Shown here piece after piece: positions 1-8,364 of a stretch of DNA of 64,000 nucleotides. The position numbers were made by a program, and so were the translations under genes. This DNA is from Povalibacter uvarum (GTDB lineage: Bacteria > Pseudomonadota > Gammaproteobacteria > Steroidobacterales > Steroidobacteraceae), in the NCBI RefSeq assembly GCF_014202975.1, contig NZ_JACHHZ010000003.1:248001-312000 (forward strand), read 5' to 3'. Position 1 is the stretch's first letter. Each line of letters starts with the position of its first letter. The notes under the pieces were generated by a model. That model did no database searches and was not told the origin of the DNA. It saw only the letters and a program-made list of their open reading frames with translations.

Positions 1-12
1 GTTGAGGCAGCT

Positions 13-1638
13 ATGTTCATCATCAAGTCTCAAAAGAAGCGCGCGCTGAAGCTGGATGAGCCGCTCAAGCACGGATCGCACAAGCGTCCCGTGACCCGGC
101 GCGACTTCCTGGCGCAGGGATTCTTCACCGGTTCGGCAACTCTGCTCGCGCCGACGATGCTCGGCTCGGTGCTGAGCCAGCGTGCCCAGGCGGCACTCTC
201 GCCGGACATGCAGAACGTCGCGACGCAGATCTGCCAGATCACGGCAGGCCGCGGCAAGATCCCCTTCATCTGCTTCGACCTCGCGGGCGGCGCCAACATC
301 GTCGGCTCCAACGTGCTGGTCGGCAAGGAAGGAGGTCAGATGGACTTCCTGTCCACGCAGGGTTACGTGAAGCAGGGTCTCGCACCGACCATGCTGCCGA
401 ACAATGCGACGACCAACTTCGTCAACACCGAACTCGGCCTCGCTTTCCATTCGGACAGCGCGTTCCTGCGCGGCATTCTCGAGAAGACCTCGCCGGCCAC
501 TCGCGCCAACATCAACGGCGCCGTGATCGCAGCCCGTTCCGAGAACGACACCGGCAACAACCCGCACAACCCGATGTACGGCCTGGCGAAGGCCGGCCCG
601 GGCAGCCTGGGCGTGAAGGGCGAACTGCTCACGCTGATCGGCTCGCAGAACTCGGAGTCGGGCGGCAACTCGATGGCCCCGGCCATGCTGATGGATCCGT
701 CACTGCGTCCGACCAAGATCGACCGCACGAGCGACGTCACGGGCCTCGTCGACACCGGCGAACTCGCGAACCTCCTGAGCCCCGCCGACACGGTGGCGGT
801 GATGGAATCGATGGCTCGCGTCAGCCAGTCGAAGCTCCAGCTCGTGAACACGCAGGTGACCGAAGACACCGAGATCAAGACCCGCGTGCGCTGCGGCTAC
901 GTGAAAACAGCCGACACGATCGACAAGTTCTCGAGCCCCGCCGCACTCAACCCCGCCGCCGACCCGGAAATCACCGGCGCGAACGGCGTGTTCGGCACCA
1001 GCTTCGCCAACGGCCGCTTCACCGACGGTGAGTTCGAAAAGACCGCCGCCGTCATGAAACTCGTCGTCGAAGGCTACGCCGGCGCCGGCACCATCTCGAT
1101 GGGCGGCTTCGACTACCACACCGGCGAACGCGCCACCGGCGAAAACCGCGACCTCCGCGCCGGCCGCGCCATGGGCGCCGCCCTGGAATTCGCCGCCCGC
1201 CGCGGCAAGCCGCTGATGCTCTACGTGTTCAGCGACGGGTCGCTGTCATCGAACGGCCGGCTGGATATGTCGGCGGATGGGCGTGGCAAGGGTGAGTGGA
1301 CGGGGGATAACCAGCAGGTGGCTGCGGCGTTCTTCCTGGTTTATAGCCCGGTGGGGAGGCCGACGTTGTTGAATGAGGCAGGCATCCCGCCGACACGTCG
1401 TCAGCAGCTAGGCTACTTCAACGCTAACGGGGATGTCGTCACTGCCAGCTCCCCTGCAGCCAACAACGTAAATCTTCTCGTGCAGACTGTGCTCCTCAAT
1501 TACATGGCATTGCACGGTGAGAGAACGAGCTTCGCTAGCGCATTCCCGGGTCAGAGCTTGGGTGGTGCAGCTGACGCGATGATCGCGATGAATCCAATCG
1601 TGCAGGCGAATGGAAACGGAGGCTACACCCCCATTTAG
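13..1638 (+). CDS. Tat-exported DUF1501-like protein
   Basis: The 541-residue product has a twin-arginine signal near residues 27-58 (RRDFLAQG followed by a hydrophobic stretch and an AQA cleavage region), so it is probably folded in the cytoplasm and exported by Tat. The mature part resembles the DUF1501 group of Tat-exported proteins: it opens with a 'FICFDLAGGANIVGSN' type block and later has GGFDYHTGE and YVFSDGS, which recall phosphatase/sulfatase-like folds. No catalytic function can be assigned. The start at 13 has a GAGG element a few bases upstream. Codon use changes within the gene: up to about base 1230 third positions are strongly C-biased, while the last 400 bases use many T/G-ending codons. 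It is followed by a strong terminator, so it ends its transcript. The family call is by general resemblance only. Confidence 0.6.
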   Translation: MFIIKSQKKRALKLDEPLKHGSHKRPVTRRDFLAQGFFTGSATLLAPTMLGSVLSQRAQAALSPDMQNVATQICQITAGRGKIPFICFDLAGGANIVGSNVLVGKEGGQMDFLSTQGYVKQGLAPTMLPNNATTNFVNTELGLAFHSDSAFLRGILEKTSPATRANINGAVIAARSENDTGNNPHNPMYGLAKAGPGSLGVKGELLTLIGSQNSESGGNSMAPAMLMDPSLRPTKIDRTSDVTGLVDTGELANLLSPADTVAVMESMARVSQSKLQLVNTQVTEDTEIKTRVRCGYVKTADTIDKFSSPAALNPAADPEITGANGVFGTSFANGRFTDGEFEKTAAVMKLVVEGYAGAGTISMGGFDYHTGERATGENRDLRAGRAMGAALEFAARRGKPLMLYVFSDGSLSSNGRLDMSADGRGKGEWTGDNQQVAAAFFLVYSPVGRPTLLNEAGIPPTRRQQLGYFNANGDVVTASSPAANNVNLLVQTVLLNYMALHGERTSFASAFPGQSLGGAADAMIAMNPIVQANGNGGYTPI

Positions 1639-1665
1639 CCGCTGAGTACTTGAGCCAAGCGTATC

Positions 1666-1698
1666 GAAAGGCCCGGTTCATCCGGGCCTTTCTTTTTT
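1666..1698 (+). terminator. Rho-independent terminator
   Basis: Perfect 11-bp stem GAAAGGCCCGG (1666-1676) with its complement at 1682-1692, a 5-base loop, then six T residues (1693-1698). It lies 28 bases after the stop of the DUF1501-like gene and separates it from the sigma factor gene. Confidence 0.93.
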
Positions 1699-1820
1699 CG
1701 CGCTACATCGCGTGCGTTGACCATAATCCGTCTGCTGTTTGCGTGTCTGTCCGGAGCCGATAGACTTCGGCCGACCCGCGTTACAAACGTTCCTTTCGGG
1801 GACGTCAGGGAGAAGCAGAA

Positions 1821-2357
1821 ATGTCGGACAAGGAGAGTACCGATCTTTTTTCGTTGGCCTACGGCGAACTGCGCAGGATTGCAGCAGCTCAGATTGCACG
1901 GATGCCCCCAGCAGGTTCAACGCTTCAACCGACCGCATTGGTGCATGAGGCATGGATACGTTTTGCCAACCAGGCATCTGACTGGGAGAGTCGCGCCCAC
2001 CTTCTCTCAGCAGCAGCTGAAGCGATGCGTCATATCCTGATAGATCGAGCGCGCAAGCGACACTCCGCGCGTCATGGCGGCGGCCAGCAAAGAATCAGCG
2101 TCGATGAGATGGACATTCCGGTGAATCTGGACAATGACGATGCGGTTCTCGCGATCAACGACGCCATTGCCGATCTAGGAGTCGAGTACCCCGATGCGGC
2201 ATTGCTTGCGAAGCTTCGGTGTTTTGGTGGCTTTGAAGTCAACGAGGCGGCCCAAGCGCTAGGCATCCCGAGGGCGACAGCCTTTAGACGATGGCGTTTC
2301 GCGCGCGCTTGGCTTCACGGGTATCTACGGAAGAGCACAGAAACTCCGCAAGAATAA
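1821..2357 (+). CDS. ECF-like RNA polymerase sigma factor
   Basis: The 178-residue protein matches the ECF-type sigma factors (sigma70_ECF family) that are typically encoded next to large Ser/Thr kinases. Visible family signatures are LQPTALVHEAWIRF around residues 35-48 and AEAMRHILIDRARKR around residues 66-80 (region 2). The C-terminal part (residues 115-170) has a helix-turn-helix-like region 4, EAAQALGIPRATAFRRWRFA. The ATG has an AGGGAG ribosome site eight bases upstream. The kinase gene begins 38 bases downstream, so the two are very probably one operon, with the kinase likely tuning the sigma factor by phosphorylation. That last step is inferred from known sigma-kinase pairs. Confidence 0.88.
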   Translation: MSDKESTDLFSLAYGELRRIAAAQIARMPPAGSTLQPTALVHEAWIRFANQASDWESRAHLLSAAAEAMRHILIDRARKRHSARHGGGQQRISVDEMDIPVNLDNDDAVLAINDAIADLGVEYPDAALLAKLRCFGGFEVNEAAQALGIPRATAFRRWRFARAWLHGYLRKSTETPQE

Positions 2358-2395
2358 AGAATAAGAGCCCTTCGCGAACCTCCAGGGAGTTGGAA

Positions 2396-5338
2396 GTGCA
2401 GAAGTCATCGGTTGTCATCGAGCAGGTTCTCGACGCGGCACAGATGCTGCCGCCGGCGGAACGTGACTCCTATCTAGGTCGTGTTTGCGCGGGAGATCGC
2501 GAGCTATCGACTACGGTCCGAAGACTGCTGAACTCCGTCGACGAGGTTGACCTGTTTCTAAGGGAAACATCGGAGTCGGCCCAGTTCCAGCAGTTCGTCG
2601 ATGAGATCCCCGGCTTCAAAGTCGTTCGCCTCTTGGGAGAAGGAGGCGGCGGTTCTGTGCTGCTCGCTCAACAGTTGGTCCCCATCAAGAGGGACGTTGC
2701 GATCAAGGTCGTGAAGTTGGGCATGGATACGAAGGCGGTGGTGCGGCGCTTTGAAGCGGAACAACAGGCGCTGGGTCTGATGGATCACCCAAACATCGCC
2801 AGAGTTTTTGGTGCCGGTGCGACGGGAGATGGGCGACCGTACTTCGTCATGGAGTTAGTTAGAGGCATTCGCATTACGGATTACTGCAATCAATGTCGGC
2901 TGTCAGTGCCAGAGAGGCTGGCAGTGTTCTCGCAGGTCTGTCACGCGATCCAGCATGCACATCACAAGGGAATCATTCATCGCGACATCAAGCCTTCCAA
3001 CGTGCTGGTGACTTTGCATGACGGTATGGCAGTGGCGAAAGTCATCGACTTCGGAATCGCAAAGGCGGTTCACGGCCGATTGCTGGAGGAGACTCTCCAC
3101 ACAAACGCGGAGCACGTTGTCGGGACGCCGGCATATATGAGCCCGGAGCAGCTAATTGCCGGAATTAGCCAGGTCGACACGCGCGCAGACGTCTACAGTT
3201 TGGGAGTCTTGCTGCACGAACTCCTTGTGGGATGCACTCCTCTTGATGAGGAGAGATTGGAATGCGCCGGCTCTGAGGTGATGCGACAGAGATTGCTTAC
3301 TGAGGAGCCACTGACTCCATCGAAGCGCATCTTGGCCATGAGCTACGACGAGTCAGAGCGTGTTTGTCAGTGGAGGCAGACGGATGTCGCCCGGATCGTG
3401 CGCAGTCTGCGTGGCGATCTCGATTGGATCGTGATGCGCTGTCTCGAGAAGGAGCGCGCACGGCGCTATCAGTCGGCGAGCGAGTTGGTCCAAGACATTG
3501 ACCGGTTCATTCTCAAGTCGCCCGTACTCGCTCGCCCGCCGAGTATGGGCTACGTGGTTTCAAAGTTTGTTCGTCGCCATAAGCTCGCTGTCGCGGCATC
3601 TTCATTCAGCATGTGTGCAGTGTTCGCAGGTGCGGCCTTGGCTTCTTATCACGCAATTCGTGCGGTTGAGGCACAGGGAGTTGCGCAGCAAGTTGTGGGC
3701 TTCCTACGGGATGATCTTCTCTCGCCGGCTTCGCCAGAGTTTGAGCCGGACAGAGACATCAAGATGAGAACTGTACTGGACCGCGCAGCCGCAAAGGTGG
3801 ACACGCGATTCGTCGATCAACCGCTTGTGGAAGCGTTAGTTCGCAAGACACTCGGGCAGGCCTACGAAGCCTTGGGCGATGCAGGGCAGGCTGCTAGGCA
3901 TTTGGAGCGATCGGTTGCACTCCGTGAGCAACTGTTTGGCCCTGACGATGCTTCATTGCTTGAGACGAAGAGTTTGTTGCTGGATGTGCTCGGCCAGCAG
4001 TCGAAGTATACAAGCGCTGCTGCACTGGGCTTGAGCGTGCTTGAAGCGCAGCGGCGAATCGTCGGACCAGACCATCCCGATGCGCTCCAGACTATGGTGC
4101 GACTGGGTCGGATCTACCGTCTAACTGCAAGATATGCAGAGGCCGAGGTTCTGCATCGAGAGGCGTATGCGTCGTACCGTCGCAGACTAGGAGAGGATAA
4201 CCAGCAAACGATGGAAGCTCTACACGCCCTTGCGGCGACGCAGCTTTATCGGGGTAACTACAAAGAGGCCCAACCGTTGTTGGAGCGCGTCGTAGCATTC
4301 TCAGTTAGTTCGCTGGGTCGTCAGCATCCAGACACGATGAGTGCTCAAAGCAATTTGGCGGTTTCATACTCATATCAGGGAAAGCTTCCTCAGGCAGAAG
4401 CGATTCAACGAGAGCTGCTTGAAATACACGAGCGAGTTCTCGGAGTGGACCATCCGGAGACCCTCGTGACCCTGGAGAACTTAGCCAATACTTACGCAGA
4501 GCAAGGGAATCCGGAGGCCGCTTCATTGTTGCAACTCCGTGTGTTGGCCGCGTCGAGGAAAGTCAGGGGTGCAGAGCATCCATACACGCTGCTCACAATG
4601 GGTAGCCTGGCTGCCTCATACGAGGACATGGGACGTTTCAACGAAGCAGTGGCGCTTCGGAGCGAGGCAATATCCGTTGAGAGACGCACGCTCGGTGCTC
4701 GGCATCCGAGCACGCTGCTTTCGATGAACAACCTCGCATTCGACTATCGGATACTGGGGCGCCTACCTGAAGCCGAATCGCTACTCTTGCAAGCGACGCA
4801 GACTAGTCCCGAGGTTCTGGGGCCAGAGCACCCGGACACACTCGGCTTCCGACGAAGTCTCGCGGCCGTATACCAAGCTCAAGGCAGATTGTCAGAAGCG
4901 GCGGCGATTCTCTCAGACGTTGGTCCAACGACAAAACGAGTTCTGGGCATCAACCATCGCGATACGCTCGATTCCGCGCGAGAGCTTGCCGGCGTTTTGC
5001 TTTTGCAGCGAAAACCGAGCGAAGCAGAAGCGTTGCTCAGTGCTTCTATTCGAGAAACCCCTCTGACGGGATGGCGACTGGCTCTTGCTCGGAGTTACCT
5101 AGGTGAAGCCCTGCTGGATTTGAATCGTTTCGCAACTGCCGAGGAGCATTTATTGGCGGGGTATGCGGGTCTACTTGATTCCTCAAAGTTGATGCCGGCC
5201 CATCGGCGGCAGGAGATCGGCATGGCGGCTGCCCGTGTCGCGAGTCTATACAGACGCTGGAACAAGCCCGAAGCGGCTGCGCGATGGGAGCGGGCGATGA
5301 AAGACCACCCGATCGTCGCTTCTTCTTCGCAACCGTGA
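2396..5338 (+). CDS. Membrane Ser/Thr protein kinase with TPR array
   Basis: I start this 980-residue protein at GTG 2396, which has AGGGAG six bases before it; a longer frame runs upstream into the sigma gene but lacks a good ribosome site. Domains in order: short N-terminal region; kinase domain about residues 75-370 with glycine loop GEGGGGSV (80-87), the ATP-binding lysine in VAIKVVK (104), HRDIKPSN (from 195), DFG (218-220) and GTPAYMSPEQ; one membrane helix near 396-419; then a long array of tetratricopeptide repeats of the TPR_10/12 type, with recurring HP(D/E)T and EAE elements, to the C terminus. The topology suggests a cytoplasmic kinase and a periplasmic TPR sensor. All catalytic motifs are present. 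Codon use is less C/G-biased than in most of the window. Confidence 0.9.
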   Translation: MQKSSVVIEQVLDAAQMLPPAERDSYLGRVCAGDRELSTTVRRLLNSVDEVDLFLRETSESAQFQQFVDEIPGFKVVRLLGEGGGGSVLLAQQLVPIKRDVAIKVVKLGMDTKAVVRRFEAEQQALGLMDHPNIARVFGAGATGDGRPYFVMELVRGIRITDYCNQCRLSVPERLAVFSQVCHAIQHAHHKGIIHRDIKPSNVLVTLHDGMAVAKVIDFGIAKAVHGRLLEETLHTNAEHVVGTPAYMSPEQLIAGISQVDTRADVYSLGVLLHELLVGCTPLDEERLECAGSEVMRQRLLTEEPLTPSKRILAMSYDESERVCQWRQTDVARIVRSLRGDLDWIVMRCLEKERARRYQSASELVQDIDRFILKSPVLARPPSMGYVVSKFVRRHKLAVAASSFSMCAVFAGAALASYHAIRAVEAQGVAQQVVGFLRDDLLSPASPEFEPDRDIKMRTVLDRAAAKVDTRFVDQPLVEALVRKTLGQAYEALGDAGQAARHLERSVALREQLFGPDDASLLETKSLLLDVLGQQSKYTSAAALGLSVLEAQRRIVGPDHPDALQTMVRLGRIYRLTARYAEAEVLHREAYASYRRRLGEDNQQTMEALHALAATQLYRGNYKEAQPLLERVVAFSVSSLGRQHPDTMSAQSNLAVSYSYQGKLPQAEAIQRELLEIHERVLGVDHPETLVTLENLANTYAEQGNPEAASLLQLRVLAASRKVRGAEHPYTLLTMGSLAASYEDMGRFNEAVALRSEAISVERRTLGARHPSTLLSMNNLAFDYRILGRLPEAESLLLQATQTSPEVLGPEHPDTLGFRRSLAAVYQAQGRLSEAAAILSDVGPTTKRVLGINHRDTLDSARELAGVLLLQRKPSEAEALLSASIRETPLTGWRLALARSYLGEALLDLNRFATAEEHLLAGYAGLLDSSKLMPAHRRQEIGMAAARVASLYRRWNKPEAAARWERAMKDHPIVASSSQP

Positions 5339-5500
5339 GACTCCCGACTCCCAAACTTCGTATCTAGTATCGGGAGCGCGAAAAGTCGGCACTCGCTGGC
5401 TGGGCCCGCGTTCCCAAGGCCAGTGCATGGCGAGAGATCGCTCATGAAATGGCTCCCAAGGATGGGTTTGGGGAGGGAGTTCCATGGACGGAACGGGGAT

Positions 5501-5529
5501 CGGCCCGGCGCAAGTCGGGCCGTTCTTTC
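5501..5529 (+). terminator. Possible terminator after the kinase gene
   Basis: CGGCCCG (5501-5507) pairs perfectly with CGGGCCG (5516-5522) and is followed by TTCTTTC. It sits 160 bases after the kinase stop in a stretch (5339-5543) where I see no gene. The T tract is interrupted, so this is only a candidate. Confidence 0.45.
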
Positions 5530-5543
5530 GCTCTGACGATGGG

Positions 5544-5745
5544 CCTACTCCGCCGCCGCCAGGTCATCTGGATCGAGGTACGGAATGCCACGTCGACGAT
5601 GCCTTCGAGCCACTTGCGGAACCGATTGCCCGCCGCAGCGGCGATCGCGACGTAGAAGGCGATGTCGGCTTCGAGACCGCAGTCTTTGTCCGGAGCCAAG
5701 GCTTCCATGCACTCGATCGCGTTCCTGACAGCCGCGACTTCGAGA
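5544..5745 (-). pseudogene. Relic of a GntR/FadR-type regulator (FCD domain fragment)
   Basis: On the minus strand this stretch encodes a fragment (for example ECMEAL, LEADIAFYVAI, GNRFRKWLEGIVD, FRTSIQMT) that aligns with the FCD ligand domain of the intact regulator at 8487-9221 (ERMEAS, LEADIAFHVAI, GNRFYRRLEGIVD, LRTSIQMT). The homology is also visible in DNA: TCATCTGGATCGAGGTACG occurs at 5564-5582 and 8669-8687, and AAGGCGATGTCGGCTTCGAG occurs in both. There is no winged-helix half, no proper start, and the reading runs into unrelated sequence on both sides. It is therefore a decayed partial copy, not a working gene. Confidence 0.85.
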
Positions 5746-5797
5746 AACACTGCAACCACCCCCATTTCTCTCCGCACCCAGATCCAGCACGCACGTA

Positions 5798-5817
5798 TAC
5801 TGTTTATATCAACAGTA
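5798..5817. promoter_or_regulatory. LexA (SOS) box upstream of the DUF222-HNH gene
   Basis: TACTGTTTATATCAACAGTA fits the gammaproteobacterial LexA consensus CTGT-N8-ACAG, with the outer TA/TA also conserved. One base further out on each side, ATACTGTT (5797-5804) and AACAGTAT (5811-5818) form a perfect 8-bp inverted repeat around a 6-base AT-rich centre. A possible -10 element, TATACT (5796-5801), overlaps the box, as expected for LexA repression. The ATG of the HNH gene is 15 bases downstream. Confidence 0.8.
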
Positions 5818-5832
5818 TCGGGACAACCGCTC

Positions 5833-7221
5833 ATGGACGCCGCCGTTTCCCTTGTTCCCACCGAACGCCCGCTCACCGACCTCGCCGCCGAAATCACCGA
5901 ACTCACCGGCCACCTGAACGCCGCGAATCATCGCTGGCTCATGCTCATCGCCGAGTTCGATCGCCGCGAAGGATGGTCGGACTGGGCGACGCAGTCGTGT
6001 GCGCATTGGTTGAACTGGAAGTGCGGCGTCGATCTCGGCGCGGCGCGCGAGAAGGTTCGTGTGGCGCATGCGTTGCAGGAGTTGCCGAAGATTTCGGAGG
6101 CCATGCAGAAAGGTCAGCTCAGTTACTCGAAGGTCCGCGCGCTCACTCGCGTCGCAGACCGGAACACAGAGGAATACCTGCTGCAGATCGCCATGCACGG
6201 CACGGCAGGTCATGTCGAGAAACTGGTGCGGCATTTCCGTCGCGCCACCGAGGCGGAGGAACTGTCGCGTGAGGTTGCGCAACAGGTCAACCGATCCTGC
6301 ACCTATCAGTGGGATGACGATGGCTCGCTGGTCTTGAAGGCACGTCTGCCGGCTGAGGCGGGTGCTCTGGTGCTGAAAGCGCTGGAAGCCGCGCTCGGCG
6401 AAATCCCGATCGAAGCAGATGATCCTGCTGCTGAGCCCGTGGACGTTTCCGCAGAAACGGAACGCTGCGCAGTCACGCCGGCTTTCAGGCTCTCACCGAG
6501 TGTTCGCCGTGCCGATGCGCTTGCGTTGGTTGCGGAAAGCTTCATCGCCAACGGACCGGCGGCCCTGACCGGCGGCGACAAGCATCAGATCGTCGTGCAC
6601 GTTTCTGCGGAAACGTTGCGCGACAGGCAAGCTGGCCGATGTGAGATCGAAGACGGGGCCGGCGTTTCCGCTGAAACGTGTCGTCGCCTGGCCTGCGATT
6701 GCAGCCTCGTGCACATCCTTGAAGACGAGCGCGGATCCGTGCTCGATGTCGGCAGGAAGACACGATCCATTCCGCCCGCCTTGCGGCGCGCCCTGAATGC
6801 ACGCGATCAGGGCTGCCGGTTCCCCGGCTGCTGCAACGGTAAGTATCTGGATGGCCATCACATCGAACATTGGGCCAACGGCGGCGCGACGAAGCTGAGC
6901 AACCTGGTCAGTCTCTGTCACTTCCATCACCGGCAGGTCCACGAAGGCGGCGTGCTTGTGCAGATTCTCGACGACGGTGCCCTGCGATTTTTCAAACCCG
7001 ATGGCGAGTCGCTCGACAGCGTCGCGCCGGGTTACTCGCAGCCGTTAGGGGATTGGAGACAGCTGCCGGCTCATAACGAGCGCAGCCACATTCGTATCAA
7101 CGCGAGTACTGCGGTGACGAAGTGGCAGGGCGAGTCGATGGACTATGGGCTGGGCGTGCAGGTGTTGATGGAGAGGGGGAGGCGGGAGCGGTTGAGGGAT
7201 GGGCGAGGCGAAGCTTGCTGA
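5833..7221 (+). CDS. DUF222 / 13E12-type protein with HNH endonuclease domain
   Basis: The 462-residue protein has an N-terminal DUF222 region (about 10-190, helical, with the conserved HWLNWKCGVDLGAAREKVRVA-like block) and a C-terminal HNH nuclease domain: C328, C333, the H342-H343 pair, N357, C362 and H365-H366. All expected HNH and zinc ligands are there. HNH proteins of this type are presumed metal-dependent DNA endonucleases; the role of the DUF222 family is unknown. I start at ATG 5833, directly behind a LexA box, rather than at upstream ATGs inside the regulator relic. Three near-palindromic 16-mers in the linker between the domains each encode VSAET (from residues 205, 257 and 278). 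It stands alone, flanked by decayed genes, in an accessory patch. Confidence 0.88.
   Translation: MDAAVSLVPTERPLTDLAAEITELTGHLNAANHRWLMLIAEFDRREGWSDWATQSCAHWLNWKCGVDLGAAREKVRVAHALQELPKISEAMQKGQLSYSKVRALTRVADRNTEEYLLQIAMHGTAGHVEKLVRHFRRATEAEELSREVAQQVNRSCTYQWDDDGSLVLKARLPAEAGALVLKALEAALGEIPIEADDPAAEPVDVSAETERCAVTPAFRLSPSVRRADALALVAESFIANGPAALTGGDKHQIVVHVSAETLRDRQAGRCEIEDGAGVSAETCRRLACDCSLVHILEDERGSVLDVGRKTRSIPPALRRALNARDQGCRFPGCCNGKYLDGHHIEHWANGGATKLSNLVSLCHFHHRQVHEGGVLVQILDDGALRFFKPDGESLDSVAPGYSQPLGDWRQLPAHNERSHIRINASTAVTKWQGESMDYGLGVQVLMERGRRERLRDGRGEAC
6444..6459. repeat. In-gene near-palindrome, copy 1
   Basis: CGTTTCCGCAGAAACG: 6-bp arms CGTTTC/GAAACG around CGCA. It reads GTT TCC GCA GAA ACG, VSAET, in the HNH gene. 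It differs from the perfect palindrome CGTTTCCGCGGAAACG at one base. Confidence 0.85.
6600..6615. repeat. In-gene near-palindrome, copy 2
   Basis: CGTTTCTGCGGAAACG, same arms, centre TGCG; again codes VSAET in the same frame. The difference from copy 1 is confined to third codon positions of Ser and Ala. Confidence 0.85.
6663..6678. repeat. In-gene near-palindrome, copy 3
   Basis: CGTTTCCGCTGAAACG, same arms, centre CGCT; codes VSAET for the third time. Copies 2 and 3 start 63 bases apart, copies 1 and 2 start 156 bases apart. Confidence 0.85.
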
Positions 7222-7253
7222 ACCGCGTCGGCAGCGGTGATACAGCGAATTAC

Positions 7254-7340
7254 ATGAAGCCCGTTCGCCTGTCCGACGTCCTCGAACTTCCCGTCGCCGG
7301 GCGACTGAAGCTCGTCGAGGCGTCAAAGAACGGATTCTGA
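7254..7340 (+). pseudogene. Truncated addiction-module antitoxin
   Basis: From ATG 7254 the frame reads MKPVRLSDVLELPVAGRLK and LVEA, the hallmark N terminus of the putative addiction-module component family (PF09720/TIGR02574), normally about 70-80 residues. Here it stops after 28 codons, with SKNGF replacing the rest. An IS element begins a few bases after the stop and the start of a RelE/ParE-type toxin lies on the far side of that IS. The antitoxin therefore lost its C-terminal two thirds, presumably with the IS event. Confidence 0.75.
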
Positions 7341-7343
7341 AGA

Positions 7344-8364
7344 CGACGTCCCCCCACTTTTCAGTAGCACGGTGATTTAGAGTCCGACCCCATGTGAGGA
7401 GGTTGGACGTGAAGAAGAAGCGATACACCGAGGAGCAGATCATCGGCTTTCTGCGCGAGGCCGATGCCGGCGTGCCGGTGAAGGATCTGTGCCGCAAGCA
7501 CGGATTTTCGGAAGCCAGCTACTACCTGTGGCGCAGCAAGTTCGGCGGGATGGATGTGTCGGACGCGAAGCGGCTGAAGGCGCTGGAGGCGGAGAACGCG
7601 AAGCTGAAGAAGCTGCTGGCCGAGGCGATGCTGGAGAACGAGGTGCGCGTGAAGCGCTCCGAAAAAAGTGGTGAGCGCACCGGCCCGACGGGAGCTGGTG
7701 CGCTGGATGACACCGTGAACCACAAGCGGGTGGATCGGCTCTACGCGCTGGAGAAGCTGCAGATCAAGCGCCGGCGACGCAAGAAGGTGCCGGTGGCCGA
7801 TCGCCAGCCGCTGATCCGACCCGAGGCGGCCAACGAAGTGTGGTCGATGGATTTCGTGTTCGATCGCGTCGCGGGTGGACGTGCCATCAAGAACCTGGTG
7901 ATCGTGGACGATGCGACGCACGAAGCGGTGGCGATTGTGCCGGCCCACAGCATCAGCGGTCAGCAGGTCGTGCGCATTCTCGAACGGATCGGTGCCGATC
8001 GTGGTCTGCCGAGGATCATCCGCACAGACAATGGCAAGGAGTTCTGTGGCAAGGCGATGCTGACCTGGGCGCACGAGCGAGGCATCGCGCTACGACTCAT
8101 CGAACCAGGCAAGCCGAATCAGAACGCGTATGTCGAATCGTTCAATGGCCGATTCCGCGACGAGTGCCTCAACGAACACTGGTTCACTTCTCTCGCGCAC
8201 GCTCAGGTTGTGATCGAGACCTGGCGACGTGAGTACAACGAGGAACGACCGAAGAAGGCGCTCGGCGGGCTGACGCCGGCTGCCTACGCGAAGCAATTGG
8301 CAACGAAGACGGTTACAGTAACGCCGGACTCTAATTCAACCGCTACTGAAGGCGGGGGGACGTC
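7344..8364 (+). mobile_element. IS3-family element with internal deletion
   Basis: The ends form an inverted repeat: GACGTCCCCCC at 7345-7355 against its complement at 8354-8364. Similarity continues inward for about 40 bases, including TTCAGTAGC and TTAGAGTCCG on both sides. GAAGA occurs immediately outside both ends (7339-7343 and 8365-8369) if the element is taken as 7344-8364, a possible 5-bp target duplication. At about 1.02 kb it is shorter than the roughly 1.2 kb usual for IS3-family members, consistent with the deletion seen in the transposase gene. It sits between the two halves of a broken toxin-antitoxin module. Confidence 0.8.

Noticed and set aside
2291-2395. 35-codon N-terminal extension of the kinase inside the sigma factor gene
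   Set aside because: No ribosome site for ATG 2291; GTG 2396 has AGGGAG at the right distance.
5484-6272. 262-codon plus-strand frame across the regulator relic and the HNH gene start
   Set aside because: It is the out-of-frame shadow of the relic and of the DUF222 region.
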